From a virus, in IMG/VR virus record IMGVR_UViG_3300025889_000655, positions 1-29,688 of that record: a stretch of 29,688 bases of DNA; one strand, given 5' to 3'. Each line of letters opens with the position of its first letter. Position 1 is the stretch's first letter. The notes below the pieces were generated by a model. It made no database searches. It was not told the DNA's origin and saw only the letters and a list, made by a program, of their open reading frames with translations. The translations under genes were made by a program, and so were the position numbers. Positions 6,220 through 12,207 of the stretch are shown here, one piece after another.

Positions 6220-6522
6220 ATGTCAAGAATTATGGATTTAACGGAGGGATACCCTATAACATCACAAAACAAACATTGTATTCTATGTAGCGTGTACATG
6301 AATAAAAAACATTTACATTTACATCATGTCTCATATTTTCCTGAAAATGTGGTATATACTTGTAAAGATTGTCATGGAGAAATACATCGTGCTTTCAAAA
6401 GGCATAAACATTTAGCACCAAAAAAAGGAGACGCTGAAAAATTCTATGGTATTGCTTGGAATAATAATTCATTGTTTATGAAAAGAAAAAAGATGAATAT
6501 AGTTAATGACTTAAGTGTTTAG
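6220..6522 (+). CDS. HNH endonuclease, 100 aa (free-standing homing type)
   Basis: The core is C-I-L-C ... H-L-H-L-H-H-V-S-Y ... N-V-V-Y-T-C-K-D-C-H-G-E-I-H: two CxxC pairs for the structural zinc and the HH...N...H pattern of the beta-beta-alpha metal site. These enzymes cut DNA, and free-standing forms drive their own spread. I start at ATG 6220 because of the TATA box 26 nt upstream; a longer frame from 6127 would run through the 32-bp repeat and looks non-coding. The C-terminal half is basic (KRHKH, KKGDAEK, MKRKKMN) and may bind DNA. The gene is antisense to its neighbours, bounded by 32-bp direct repeats, and its stop overlaps the stop of the opposing gene. Confidence 0.8.
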   Translation: MSRIMDLTEGYPITSQNKHCILCSVYMNKKHLHLHHVSYFPENVVYTCKDCHGEIHRAFKRHKHLAPKKGDAEKFYGIAWNNNSLFMKRKKMNIVNDLSV

Positions 6523-6677
6523 AAATTCTTTTCCCACATCTTCTTTAGGTCTTTCCATGTAGGGTTTTTGGTATTTACCTTACGCTTTTTGGGATGTTTC
6601 TTTCCAAAACAATCTGCACAGATACCGGCTATGAAAAAGGATTTGTGGTTAAGACATTCCTTACAGAGCCTATTCAA
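6519..6677 (-). CDS. Small zinc-ribbon protein, 52 aa, with duplicated 3' end
   Basis: Starts at TTG 6677, overlapping the end of the ATPase gene. Two pairs, C-K-E-C and C-A-D-C, separated by about a dozen residues make a zinc ribbon. A basic linker (GKKHPKKRKVNTKN) and a Trp/Lys-rich end (WKDLKKMWEKNF) follow. The last 12 codons are duplicated 376 bp away on the far side of the HNH cassette, so the gene seems to have been cut and its 3' end restored. It is probably an accessory to the ATPase upstream. Confidence 0.65.
   Translation of the reverse strand: MNRLCKECLNHKSFFIAGICADCFGKKHPKKRKVNTKNPTWKDLKKMWEKNF
6526..6557. repeat. 32-bp direct repeat flanking the HNH cassette, copy B
   Basis: Identical to 6150-6181 but in use: it forms the last codons of the 6519-6677 gene. 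Beyond the repeat both copies still encode N-F-stop, with different synonymous codons (AAC TTT TAG against AAT TTC TAA). Confidence 0.9.
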
Positions 6678-7734
6678 TTAAAACTCCGTCTAATTTCTTT
6701 TTCATCTTGGTTACTGTTGGTGTAAAGTTGTAATGGAGTGCTAAATCCTCTAGGTTAATTGTTTTCATCTCTAAGGCTTTGTCCAAATATCTCCTACATG
6801 AAACATAGTTCTTGCTATAAGTATTGACTCCTTGTTCCTTTAGAAATTGTTTGATTATTGCTTTGACCACAGGAGGGCTATATTTTTCCTCATACTCTTT
6901 GATGAATCTGTCAACATCAATATCAGAAGCCTCCTGATTAGCCGATGAGCAAATACTACAAATTGGATCTAACCATGCCCTAGTTGGAGATATTATCATA
7001 CGGAGTGTTTGATTATTGTAGAACAGTACAGGAATAAACGGATCTCTCCATTTGTAGGCAAATGTCTTTTTATTTCTCATCTTTGCAGGAGATGGAAAAT
7101 ATTTTTTGATAACTCCTTTCTGTCTAGCCCTTGAAAAGAAATCTACCAACCCCATCATCTTTGTTCCAACGATACCCTCCATGTTTGTATCCTCCTCACT
7201 TCCAACAGTAAGAAATAATCTAAAGTCAGCCATTCTCAAATATTTGTCCAATCCTTTAGAATAGTGATAATTGTAAATTAGAATAATTTTAACATCTTGT
7301 CCTCCCTCCAAATGTCTAATCTTGGTTACTGATTCTTTTACCTTGTTAATTGCTGTCTTGTTATGTTTTGCGTCAAGAAAAGACACATCATCAAAAATCA
7401 GGATATAGTTACATGGTTTGAGATTTTTCAAAGTTTCCTCAAAATTCATTAAATCCCTTTCATAGAATTTTTTGACAGCCCACGCAATACTAGATCGTTT
7501 ATGGATGGAATGTGCCAATGCTTCGGCTAGTGTTGTTTTTCCACTATTCATGTCTCCAACTAGACCGATTCTTGTAACATCGATTTCCATACTCCAATTT
7601 ACAATTTCATCAACTGCTGCAAGAAATGACTCATTCCTTATCATGTTCTCTCCTTTCCATTTTACAATCGTTGGTAAGAATTTGTCTTTCTTTTCAGTAA
7701 CCTGTACAGATACTTCTCTTTCAATTAATGGCAT
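6670..7734 (-). CDS. P-loop ATPase, possible genome-packaging ATPase, 354 aa
   Basis: Walker A G-D-M-N-S-G-K-T-T lies at 60-68 and Walker B I-L-I-F-D-D at 111-116, with a possible sensor region around IYNYHYSKG. The C-terminal third is helical and may be a DNA-binding or winged-helix part (KEYEEKYSPPVVKAIIKQFLK). The FDD form of Walker B and location at the head of the virion gene block recall A32-like packaging ATPases, but an initiator or partition ATPase is possible. The start overlaps the preceding stop (TAATG), tying it to the 202-aa Zn protein. An internal CTGTACAG palindrome (7702-7709) lies in codons for V-Q. The ATPase call is firm; packaging is inference. Confidence 0.82.
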   Translation of the reverse strand: MPLIEREVSVQVTEKKDKFLPTIVKWKGENMIRNESFLAAVDEIVNWSMEIDVTRIGLVGDMNSGKTTLAEALAHSIHKRSSIAWAVKKFYERDLMNFEETLKNLKPCNYILIFDDVSFLDAKHNKTAINKVKESVTKIRHLEGGQDVKIILIYNYHYSKGLDKYLRMADFRLFLTVGSEEDTNMEGIVGTKMMGLVDFFSRARQKGVIKKYFPSPAKMRNKKTFAYKWRDPFIPVLFYNNQTLRMIISPTRAWLDPICSICSSANQEASDIDVDRFIKEYEEKYSPPVVKAIIKQFLKEQGVNTYSKNYVSCRRYLDKALEMKTINLEDLALHYNFTPTVTKMKKKLDGVLIE

Positions 7735-8342
7735 TAGTCATTCTCCTCTCCACCGTCAATCTCCTCTGTCCATTCTCCACTCTCTTTATTCTCTCTATAA
7801 TCCTCTCTGAATTGTGATGATTTTTCCTCCAATTCATTTACAAAGTTCCACGCCCATTGAGTAGCCTTTCTGTCATAAGCTGATCGGTCTTGCAGCCCAT
7901 CTTTACGTCTTGGTGGGCTTGGTACTACTCCCAAAAAATAAGGCTCTTTTAATTTGGTTTCTGCTATTATGGTCTCTGTAATCTTACAATCCTTTTTACA
8001 TTTTTGACATATCCATACCTTTGTTGATTTGGTATTAGTAATGATACCCTCTATCATTGGAACAATCATATCAAATACCTTAATTCTGTTATAGTCAACC
8101 CATGTTTCACAATGGGTACATTGTGCCTCGCTTTTGACTTGGGTTAGTTTCTGATATTCTATGTCAGATACGATTACCCTATACTTTAGATTCCCATCAT
8201 CATCCTTGTATCGAGGTAGTAGAGAGTTCCAACTGTACAGCGATCCAAAAACCTTATCCCAATTCTGTGAGGCTATGCCCTCAATTGCCCCGTTCCTATG
8301 TTTGATGAACGCTGTATTTACGTCAGGAAGTCGGCTCTGCAT
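7734..8342 (-). CDS. Zinc-ribbon protein paired with the ATPase, 202 aa
   Basis: Soluble protein with C-T-H-C and C-Q-K-C pairs about 30 residues apart (a zinc ribbon at roughly 75-120), a basic/proline patch (PSPPRRKDG) and an acidic C-terminus (EEIDGGEEND). First gene of the long minus-strand virion transcript: a TATA box (8371-8379) lies about 33 nt upstream, beneath the 8386-8401 repeat. It is coupled to the ATPase by TAATG, suggesting one complex, for example a DNA-recognition partner of a packaging or initiator ATPase. No family recognised. Confidence 0.75.
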   Translation of the reverse strand: MQSRLPDVNTAFIKHRNGAIEGIASQNWDKVFGSLYSWNSLLPRYKDDDGNLKYRVIVSDIEYQKLTQVKSEAQCTHCETWVDYNRIKVFDMIVPMIEGIITNTKSTKVWICQKCKKDCKITETIIAETKLKEPYFLGVVPSPPRRKDGLQDRSAYDRKATQWAWNFVNELEEKSSQFREDYRENKESGEWTEEIDGGEEND

Positions 8343-8370
8343 ATCCTCTATTTCCTTATCTATGCCTGAC

Positions 8371-8379
8371 TTTTATAAT
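8371..8379 (-). promoter_or_regulatory. TATA box of the virion operon
   Basis: Minus-strand TTATAAAAG lies about 33 nt before the ATG at 8342. Immediately upstream, where factor TFB would contact DNA, lies the tandem CTAAAAGCT unit of the 16-bp inverted repeat, so a protein binding there could block or replace TFB. Confidence 0.55.
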
Positions 8380-8385
8380 TTCCTA

Positions 8386-8401
8386 AAAGCTCTAAAAGCT
8401 C
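8386..8401. repeat. 16-bp inverted repeat, left arm
   Basis: AAAGCTCTAAAAGCTC is the exact reverse complement of 8471-8486. With the preceding bases it forms a tandem CTAAAAGCT doublet (8383-8400). It borders the TATA box of the virion operon. Confidence 0.85.
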
Positions 8402-8470
8402 CCATTTTTAAAATTCTTTTTTTATTTTTTTTTATTTTTGTTTCAATCAAAATACTTTTTCAAAATCATA

Positions 8471-8486
8471 GAGCTTTTAGAGCTTT
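8471..8486. repeat. 16-bp inverted repeat, right arm
   Basis: GAGCTTTTAGAGCTTT pairs perfectly with 8386-8401 across a 69-nt, almost purely A/T spacer, and runs directly into the CCTGTACAGG palindrome (8487-8496). Confidence 0.85.
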
Positions 8487-8518
8487 CCTGTACAGGCTTA
8501 TCCCTTACCTCTGTACAG
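8487..8518. promoter_or_regulatory. Two CTGTACAG palindromes
   Basis: CCTGTACAGG at 8487-8496 and CTGTACAG at 8511-8518 are spaced 23 bp apart. They belong to a seven-copy set confined to 7.7-13.0 kb and are likely binding sites for a dimeric protein. Confidence 0.5.
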
Positions 8519-9036
8519 CCTCACTTGTTCCTCTCTTTTTGCACCTCCAAAAAACCAAACAAACCCTTAGAGTGGAAATTGAGGTCTAATTTTTAGGCAT
8601 GATTTTTAACGCCTTTATTTCGTGTCCATAAAAAATTTTTTGGAAAATTTTTTTTCAAAAATTACTTTGAGAAATTCCAAAGAAATTTTTTAAAAAAATC
8701 TGTCAAGAGTCCATACCGTTAACGTTTGGTTTTTGGCTATTTCGTTATTTCCTATAATTTGACACACAGAAACACCTGACAGATAGTATAGTAGGATTTC
8801 TTAGATAAGGGAGAATAAGAAAAAACTTTGTTGTTTGATTAAATTCTATAAGTATGATTTAGGCTTGATTCAAGCATAGTATTCTTTTGTCTCAAAATCG
8901 TTATTAGATTAACAAGATACTTTGGTAGTTTAAGGGGGGGGGGTATTTGCTAAAAACTATAAGGTAAAACCAATAAAATCGATAAAGTCCAAAATAAAAA
9001 AAATCAAATTTCATTTATAAAGAAAATAGAAAATAA

Positions 9037-9052
9037 TGTCAAATTTGTCATA
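9037..9052. promoter_or_regulatory. TGTCA-N4-TGTCATA operator of the plus-strand operon
   Basis: TGTCAAATTTGTCATA abuts the TATA box of the gene at 9085. It matches 14 of 16 bases of TGTCATAATTGTCATA at 19451-19466, in the promoter of the RHH regulator gene. The half-sites repeat every 9 bp. Probable shared operator for the RHH protein. Confidence 0.6.
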
Positions 9053-9063
9053 AGGTATATTAC
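9052..9063 (+). promoter_or_regulatory. TATA box of the plus-strand operon
   Basis: AAGGTATATTAC is centred about 27 nt before ATG 9085, giving a leaderless first gene. Confidence 0.55.
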
Positions 9064-9084
9064 TAAGGACAATTATCCAATAAT

Positions 9085-9273
9085 ATGATTCACAACACAA
9101 ATTGGAAAATTTCAAACGACTTTCTAAGTCTAATTTCCAAAAAACAAAAAGCCCAAAAATTAGGAGTTTTTTTACCAATGTCTAATAACAAGGGCTTAAT
9201 TTTAGTAGGTTTCACAACCGCTAAAACCGGATTCTCACAAAGAGAATTTCACAACGGAGGTATGAAAAATTGA
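9085..9273 (+). CDS. Hypothetical protein, 62 aa, first gene of plus operon
   Basis: Leaderless ATG with TATA 27 nt upstream. The product is basic in the first half (SLISKKQKAQKLGVFLP) with a beta-like middle (KGLILVGFTTAKTGF) and a short tail. No family recognised. A GGAGG site inside its 3' end serves the next gene, whose TTG overlaps its stop, so this gene opens a chain of at least eight coupled genes. Confidence 0.65.
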   Translation: MIHNTNWKISNDFLSLISKKQKAQKLGVFLPMSNNKGLILVGFTTAKTGFSQREFHNGGMKN

Positions 9274-9593
9274 CATATTTCGAAACCTTACTAAATGAAG
9301 TCTCAACCGGACACTTTAACGCCAATTACAAATTAATTGTAATTTGTAAATTGTCATCTAGTCCAAATTTTACAGAGACTAAAGAAAATCTCGCCATAGA
9401 GTTAAGCCAAAACAATAAGGATAAACCACACCCTTACTTTATGACACATAACACAGTTTTCGATGTGTTATCAAAAAGATTAGGTTTAGTTGAAAAAATC
9501 GATAATTCTTACAAATTAGCCGGTAAGCTAACACCTGATCAAGTAAAAGAGATCAAGAAAGCGTGTAAAAGCAAAATGGAGACGATGGCATGA
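9270..9593 (+). CDS. Possible winged-helix protein, 107 aa
   Basis: Starts at TTG 9270, overlapping the previous stop (TTGA), with GGAGG at 9256-9260. The pattern of helices (ENLAIELSQNN; NTVFDVLSKRLGL) followed by a hairpin (VEKIDNSYKLAG) and a final helix fits a winged-helix DNA-binding fold, which would make it a transcription factor candidate within the early operon. This is a fold guess from pattern only. It ends in ATGA overlap with the 56-aa gene. Confidence 0.7.
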   Translation: MTYFETLLNEVSTGHFNANYKLIVICKLSSSPNFTETKENLAIELSQNNKDKPHPYFMTHNTVFDVLSKRLGLVEKIDNSYKLAGKLTPDQVKEIKKACKSKMETMA

Positions 9594-9760
9594 ATTACCA
9601 AACCCTGTTGGAGTTGGAGTTACAACAGCTTGAAGGTCTCTTAGAGAGTTTGAGAAATCCATCTTTAAGTTATGGAGATTTCCAGAAAACCGCTGAATTA
9701 ATCAAACGTGGCTTAGATTTCGCGATAGCCGATAAAAAAAGGGAAACTGTACAGGAATGA
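9590..9760 (+). CDS. Small helical protein, 56 aa
   Basis: ATG 9590 overlaps the previous stop by ATGA, and its own stop overlaps the next ATG in the same way. The product is helical with leucine-rich repeats of charge (LLELELQQLEGLLESLRN), suggesting a small coiled coil or helical hairpin. Its last codons contain CTGTACAG (V-Q). Unrecognised, but the double coupling makes it a convincing gene. Confidence 0.6.
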   Translation: MNYQTLLELELQQLEGLLESLRNPSLSYGDFQKTAELIKRGLDFAIADKKRETVQE

Positions 9761-9835
9761 TTAATTTTGCACCTGCTGTACATGACCAGCCAGAATTAAT
9801 TGAGGCTGTACAGAAATGACTAAAGGCTGTATAAG
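9747..9835. promoter_or_regulatory. Phased CTGTACA cluster inside the operon
   Basis: CTGTACAG at 9747, CTGTACAT at 9776, CTGTACAG at 9806 and CTGTATAA at 9827 are spaced 29, 30 and 21 bp, near whole helical turns, so proteins would bind on one face of the DNA. They lie across two gene junctions. Possible iteron or operator cluster. Confidence 0.45.
9757..9819 (+). CDS. 20-aa coupled micro-ORF
   Basis: ATG 9757 to TGA 9819, encoding MINFAPAVHDQPELIEAVQK. It overlaps both neighbours by ATGA and so fills exactly the gap between them. It may be a translated relay keeping ribosomes on the mRNA, a functional peptide, or coding cover for the CTGTACA-type sites it contains (9776, 9806). Confidence 0.4.
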   Translation: MINFAPAVHDQPELIEAVQK

Positions 9836-10193
9836 TATGAAGCAATTCATAAACGCTGGTCAATACCTAGAGCAAGAAGTTATCCAGAGAGCCAAAAAAG
9901 GAAGCCCACATTTTTTTAATGAGGATACAATGCGGTTTTTCGCTAGTCGAATTAGTGAGTTAATGTGGGCTAGTGGTGATCGTATGGGCTATAAAATAAA
10001 TCCGATCTACTTGATAACATCCGAAGCCGATAAAGGATATTATCAGCACAAAGGAAGCATTAGAGCCTACACAGTAAGGGTTATTGATATTAATGGAAAT
10101 ATTAAGACCATTGGAGACTTTCAAGGACATCCGACATTATACGAAGCAAGAAAAACGATTAAAGAATTAATCGGGGAGACTTTGATAAGATGA
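9816..10193 (+). CDS. Phage-type conserved protein, 125 aa
   Basis: ATG 9816 is chosen by ATGA overlap. The layout SPHFFNEDTMRFFASRI, then YLITSEADK, then RAYTVRVIDINGNIKTIGDFQG, then a final helix EARKTIKEL matches a small protein family I know from many tailed phages (DUF7447-like); its function is unknown. It may be a regulatory or DNA-associated accessory protein. In an archaeal virus it suggests gene exchange with phages. Confidence 0.75.
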   Translation: MTKGCISMKQFINAGQYLEQEVIQRAKKGSPHFFNEDTMRFFASRISELMWASGDRMGYKINPIYLITSEADKGYYQHKGSIRAYTVRVIDINGNIKTIGDFQGHPTLYEARKTIKELIGETLIR

Positions 10194-10627
10194 CTAGACA
10201 AGATATAACAACCAATCAAATAATTGATTTGATTATAGATAAGGAAATAGATGTACAAGAGGAATTATTGTACACAATTAGGCAAATAATCCCTAAACTA
10301 GATCAATCTCACAAAATAACAAGAAAGCTACAACGGATGTTTAATAATATGGATGAATCTGTTGAGGACTATCTAATATTGTGGGAATTGGAGAAAGAAA
10401 CCGGAAAGAAATACGATGATCTAAAAGACCAAATAGCAAATAGGGAGACTCAATTTAGGGATAAAATCTTATCAACATTTTATATCAATGGTGTAGATTC
10501 TTGTAAATCAGTAAGATTAAAGAAAAAATTAGAATCTCTGTACACATCACTCGATGATCTCCTTGTAACAATAGAGCAATTACACAGCCTCAGAACAAGT
10601 TTTAGCAATGTGGAGGAATTGGTTTGA
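10190..10627 (+). CDS. Hypothetical all-helical protein, 145 aa
   Basis: ATG 10190 overlaps the previous stop. The sequence is almost entirely alpha-helical and charged (IDKEIDVQEELLYTIRQI; LQRMFNNMDESVEDYL; KKKLESLYTSLDDLLVTIEQ), consistent with a helical bundle or coiled coil. One Cys only. A GGAGG at 10612-10616 inside its end serves the next gene. No family recognised. Confidence 0.7.
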   Translation: MTRQDITTNQIIDLIIDKEIDVQEELLYTIRQIIPKLDQSHKITRKLQRMFNNMDESVEDYLILWELEKETGKKYDDLKDQIANRETQFRDKILSTFYINGVDSCKSVRLKKKLESLYTSLDDLLVTIEQLHSLRTSFSNVEELV

Positions 10628-10815
10628 CTAGAATAAACAGAGACCTTGATAAGTGTGATTGTTGTAACTCTGAAAAAACAAGCATATCATATTGTCATGT
10701 TTGTCTAAAAGATGTTTGTGATGATTGTAAAATCAACCACGCTTTGTATCACTTCGATAATGGCTCTCCGGATTGTTCGGATTTGCTTCGTGATGTTTTA
10801 GGAACTGAAGCATGA
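10624..10815 (+). CDS. B-box-like zinc-binding protein, 63 aa
   Basis: Starts at TTG 10624 (TTGA overlap) with GGAGG seven nucleotides upstream. The Cys/His pattern C-D-C-C ... C-H-V-C ... C-D-D-C ... H-A-L-Y-H resembles B-box or ZZ-type cross-braced zinc fingers, which usually mediate protein contacts. The remainder is acidic. It may be an adaptor binding a host or viral protein. Confidence 0.7.
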   Translation: MTRINRDLDKCDCCNSEKTSISYCHVCLKDVCDDCKINHALYHFDNGSPDCSDLLRDVLGTEA

Positions 10816-11099
10816 CTCAATACCCAAACATCGATAAAGAAATTTACCCTGATTTCGTGATCAATGTACAGAAGTTAAACGATGACGATCTTTTGCACCT
10901 GTTAAACGATTGGGTAAATGCGTATCTACTCGATGATCTTAAATCAGCTTCAGGACACATTGAAGTTATCACAAACGAGATCCAAATACGCACAGGTTCT
11001 TTGAAATATGAAATCTGCTGTGAGTGTGGGTGTGCTGTTCCGTTGAATAGATTAACCGATCATCCTATAATCTGTGGAGACTATGCCAAAAATGACTAA
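10812..11099 (+). CDS. Hypothetical protein with C-terminal zinc knuckle, 95 aa
   Basis: ATG 10812 overlaps the previous stop. The first two thirds are acidic and helical (DDDLLHLLNDWVNAYLLDDL). The C-terminal third has C-C-E-C-G-C ... H ... C spacing of a small zinc finger. Last gene of the strict overlap chain; a 34-nt gap follows before the next small gene. Confidence 0.65.
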   Translation: MTQYPNIDKEIYPDFVINVQKLNDDDLLHLLNDWVNAYLLDDLKSASGHIEVITNEIQIRTGSLKYEICCECGCAVPLNRLTDHPIICGDYAKND

Positions 11100-11133
11100 A
11101 GAAAAAATATAATTCATATTGGGATAAATCACA

Positions 11134-11256
11134 ATGAATTGTTCATTTTGTTATAATGAGTTAACAGAAAAAGAGCTAAAATATGGCAAATCTCTTTTAT
11201 TTTCTATAACGTGCCAAAAATGTTATAATAAATATTTGAAGGAGATAAAACAATGA
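11134..11256 (+). CDS. Zinc-ribbon protein, 40 aa
   Basis: ATG 11134; the stop overlaps ATG 11253 by ATGA. The product has C-S-F-C near the start and C-Q-K-C about 25 residues later, a minimal zinc ribbon, with a Lys-rich end that also encodes the ribosome site (GGAG) of the next gene. Coupled to the 164-aa protein and probably functions with it. Confidence 0.6.
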   Translation: MNCSFCYNELTEKELKYGKSLLFSITCQKCYNKYLKEIKQ

Positions 11257-11747
11257 ATCAAAAAGGAATGACTAAAGAAAAATTGTTCCATTGTGTAGAT
11301 TGTAATGTATCAGCATATACATTCAAAGAAATCTATGCTCACACACATAAAAATAACCATGGATGGACTTCAACAAAAATAGAAAATATTCCCAAAGATG
11401 GTATTTGGATTATTGGATATTGTGGGTTTGATAGTGGTTGTTGTATGATAGGCGATCCATGTTATCAATTACCTAATCATCCAGAGCATAACATTGTACA
11501 GGATTGGGATATGTTCTGTAAATTCAGGGATGAGACAGATCACAACCCAACAGAGTTAGGTCTATCAGTTATTTTTTCAACCGGTGGAGATGGGTCTTTT
11601 CCTGTGATTGCAAAAATAAAAGATGGCTCTATTCAATGGGTAAAAATCCAACTTAGCGGAACAACGAATTATCCTGATTTGGAATTTAGTACACGCCAAA
11701 TTGATATAGTCGAAACACGCAGAACTAAAAATTTAACTTGGAAATGA
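11253..11747 (+). CDS. C2H2-finger plus MIGDPCY-domain protein, 164 aa
   Basis: Starts at ATG 11253 with GGAG eight nucleotides upstream. Residues about 12-36 form a C2H2-like finger (C-V-D-C ... H-T-H ... H). The main domain has DSGCCMIGDPCYQLP, then a Trp/Phe/Cys segment, then a Gly-rich turn (FSTGGDGSFPVIAKI). I recognise this layout from small phage and bacterial proteins of unknown function in which D-S-G and G-D-P-C-Y are conserved. A finger fused to it suggests recruitment to nucleic acid. Confidence 0.7.
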   Translation: MNQKGMTKEKLFHCVDCNVSAYTFKEIYAHTHKNNHGWTSTKIENIPKDGIWIIGYCGFDSGCCMIGDPCYQLPNHPEHNIVQDWDMFCKFRDETDHNPTELGLSVIFSTGGDGSFPVIAKIKDGSIQWVKIQLSGTTNYPDLEFSTRQIDIVETRRTKNLTWK

Positions 11748-12052
11748 AATTATTCTATGGTATGAGATATCCAAAGTCTTATACCTATTCGGAGTGGATG
11801 AGATTCAAACAATTCATTCCAAAAGAGATCAACGGTAAAAAATACTATATCGATGTACAGGAAATGATGTGCAAAAAATATGATATTACTATTACTGATT
11901 GGCAACCCAAACATATCAGAACCATTAACAAAATCAATAAAGCAACCACAAAAATACTAGATGGACTTGATAAAGGAATCAAAATGACTAACACATTCGT
12001 TAAGGCATTAGATAGTCCACCAAAGAAAAAACGGAGAAAAAGAAAAACTTAG
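11744..12052 (+). CDS. Basic hypothetical protein, 102 aa
   Basis: I place the start at ATG 11744, overlapping the previous stop (ATGA), rather than TTG 11738. Aromatic-rich N-terminus (KLFYGMRYPKSYTYSEWMRFKQF), helical middle, and a C-terminal nucleic-acid-binding-like tail (PPKKKRRKRKT). A T8 tract follows, ending the operon. No family recognised. Confidence 0.65.
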   Translation: MKLFYGMRYPKSYTYSEWMRFKQFIPKEINGKKYYIDVQEMMCKKYDITITDWQPKHIRTINKINKATTKILDGLDKGIKMTNTFVKALDSPPKKKRRKRKT

Positions 12053-12053
12053 C

Positions 12054-12137
12054 CTATTTCTTTTTTTTATCTTTAACGTCTATTGTTCTGTAATAGGCTT
12101 TTCTCGATGATCCGCTTACTCTAATTTTTTTCTTCAT
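12054..12137 (-). CDS. 27-aa basic protein, divergent from integrase
   Basis: ATG 12137 to TAG 12054 on the minus strand, encoding MKKKIRVSGSS... ending DKKKK. A TATA-like AGATAAATAATT (12158-12169) lies 26 nt upstream, and a CTGTACAG palindrome sits between that box and the start. Promoter geometry supports a real leaderless gene, but its small size keeps confidence low. Confidence 0.4.
   Translation of the reverse strand: MKKKIRVSGSSRKAYYRTIDVKDKKKK
12061..12068 (+). terminator. T8 terminator of the plus operon
   Basis: Eight T residues begin nine nucleotides after the stop at 12052. AGCCTATT upstream of the tract and AATAGGCT downstream of it form an inverted repeat. Confidence 0.45.
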
Positions 12138-12146
12138 GGAATAACT

Positions 12147-12190
12147 CTGTACAGGAATTATTTATCTTTTCAACAATGTTAAATAATTCT
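12147..12190. promoter_or_regulatory. Divergent promoter region of integrase, with CTGTACAG
   Basis: CTGTACAG (12147-12154) lies just downstream of a minus-strand TATA (12158-12169). On the plus strand, TGTTAAATAATTC (12178-12190) is about 24-26 nt before the GTG at 12208. Binding at the palindrome could affect both directions. Confidence 0.45.
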
Positions 12191-12207
12191 AATAACGATT
12201 ACCAATA

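Larger units (their letters stand above)
8343..9084. other. Divergent control region and candidate replication origin
   Basis: 742 bp without a convincing gene, between the minus-strand virion operon and the plus-strand operon. It contains a 16-bp perfect inverted repeat with tandem CTAAAAGCT units, CCTGTACAGG and CTGTACAG palindromes, long A/T runs (8403-8450 and 8626-8697), an 8-bp palindrome CGTTAACG (8718-8725), a G10 tract (8934-8943) and a TGTCA direct-repeat operator. Very AT-rich DNA with repeats at a transcription divergence point is typical of a viral origin. The function is inferred. Confidence 0.5.

Noticed and set aside
6111-6299. Minus-strand 62-codon frame across copy A of the 32-bp repeat
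   Set aside because: It is antisense to the HNH gene and reads the repeat out of frame relative to the zinc-ribbon gene.
7472-7810. 112-codon plus-strand frame
   Set aside because: Shadow of the P-loop ATPase and Zn-ribbon genes on the other strand; no start signal or motif.
8161-8589. 142-codon plus-strand frame over the start of the virion operon
   Set aside because: It is the shadow of the 202-aa Zn-ribbon gene, then runs through the inverted repeat and A/T tract; the sequence is low-complexity Phe/Leu.
8698-8784. ATCTGTCA (8698-8705) / TGACAGAT (8777-8784) inverted repeat
   Set aside because: Only 8 bp with a 71-nt spacer in AT-rich DNA, expected by chance; not listed as a feature.
11092-11112. 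ATGACTAAAGAAAAA at 11092 as another coupled gene start
   Set aside because: It stops after six codons. The same 15 bases recur at 11268 inside the 164-aa gene, probably a short local duplication.
10400-12110. Recurrent CGATGATC words in the plus operon
   Set aside because: All but one encode Asp-Asp-Leu in acidic helices; explained by protein composition. A Dam-site role cannot be shown from so few copies.
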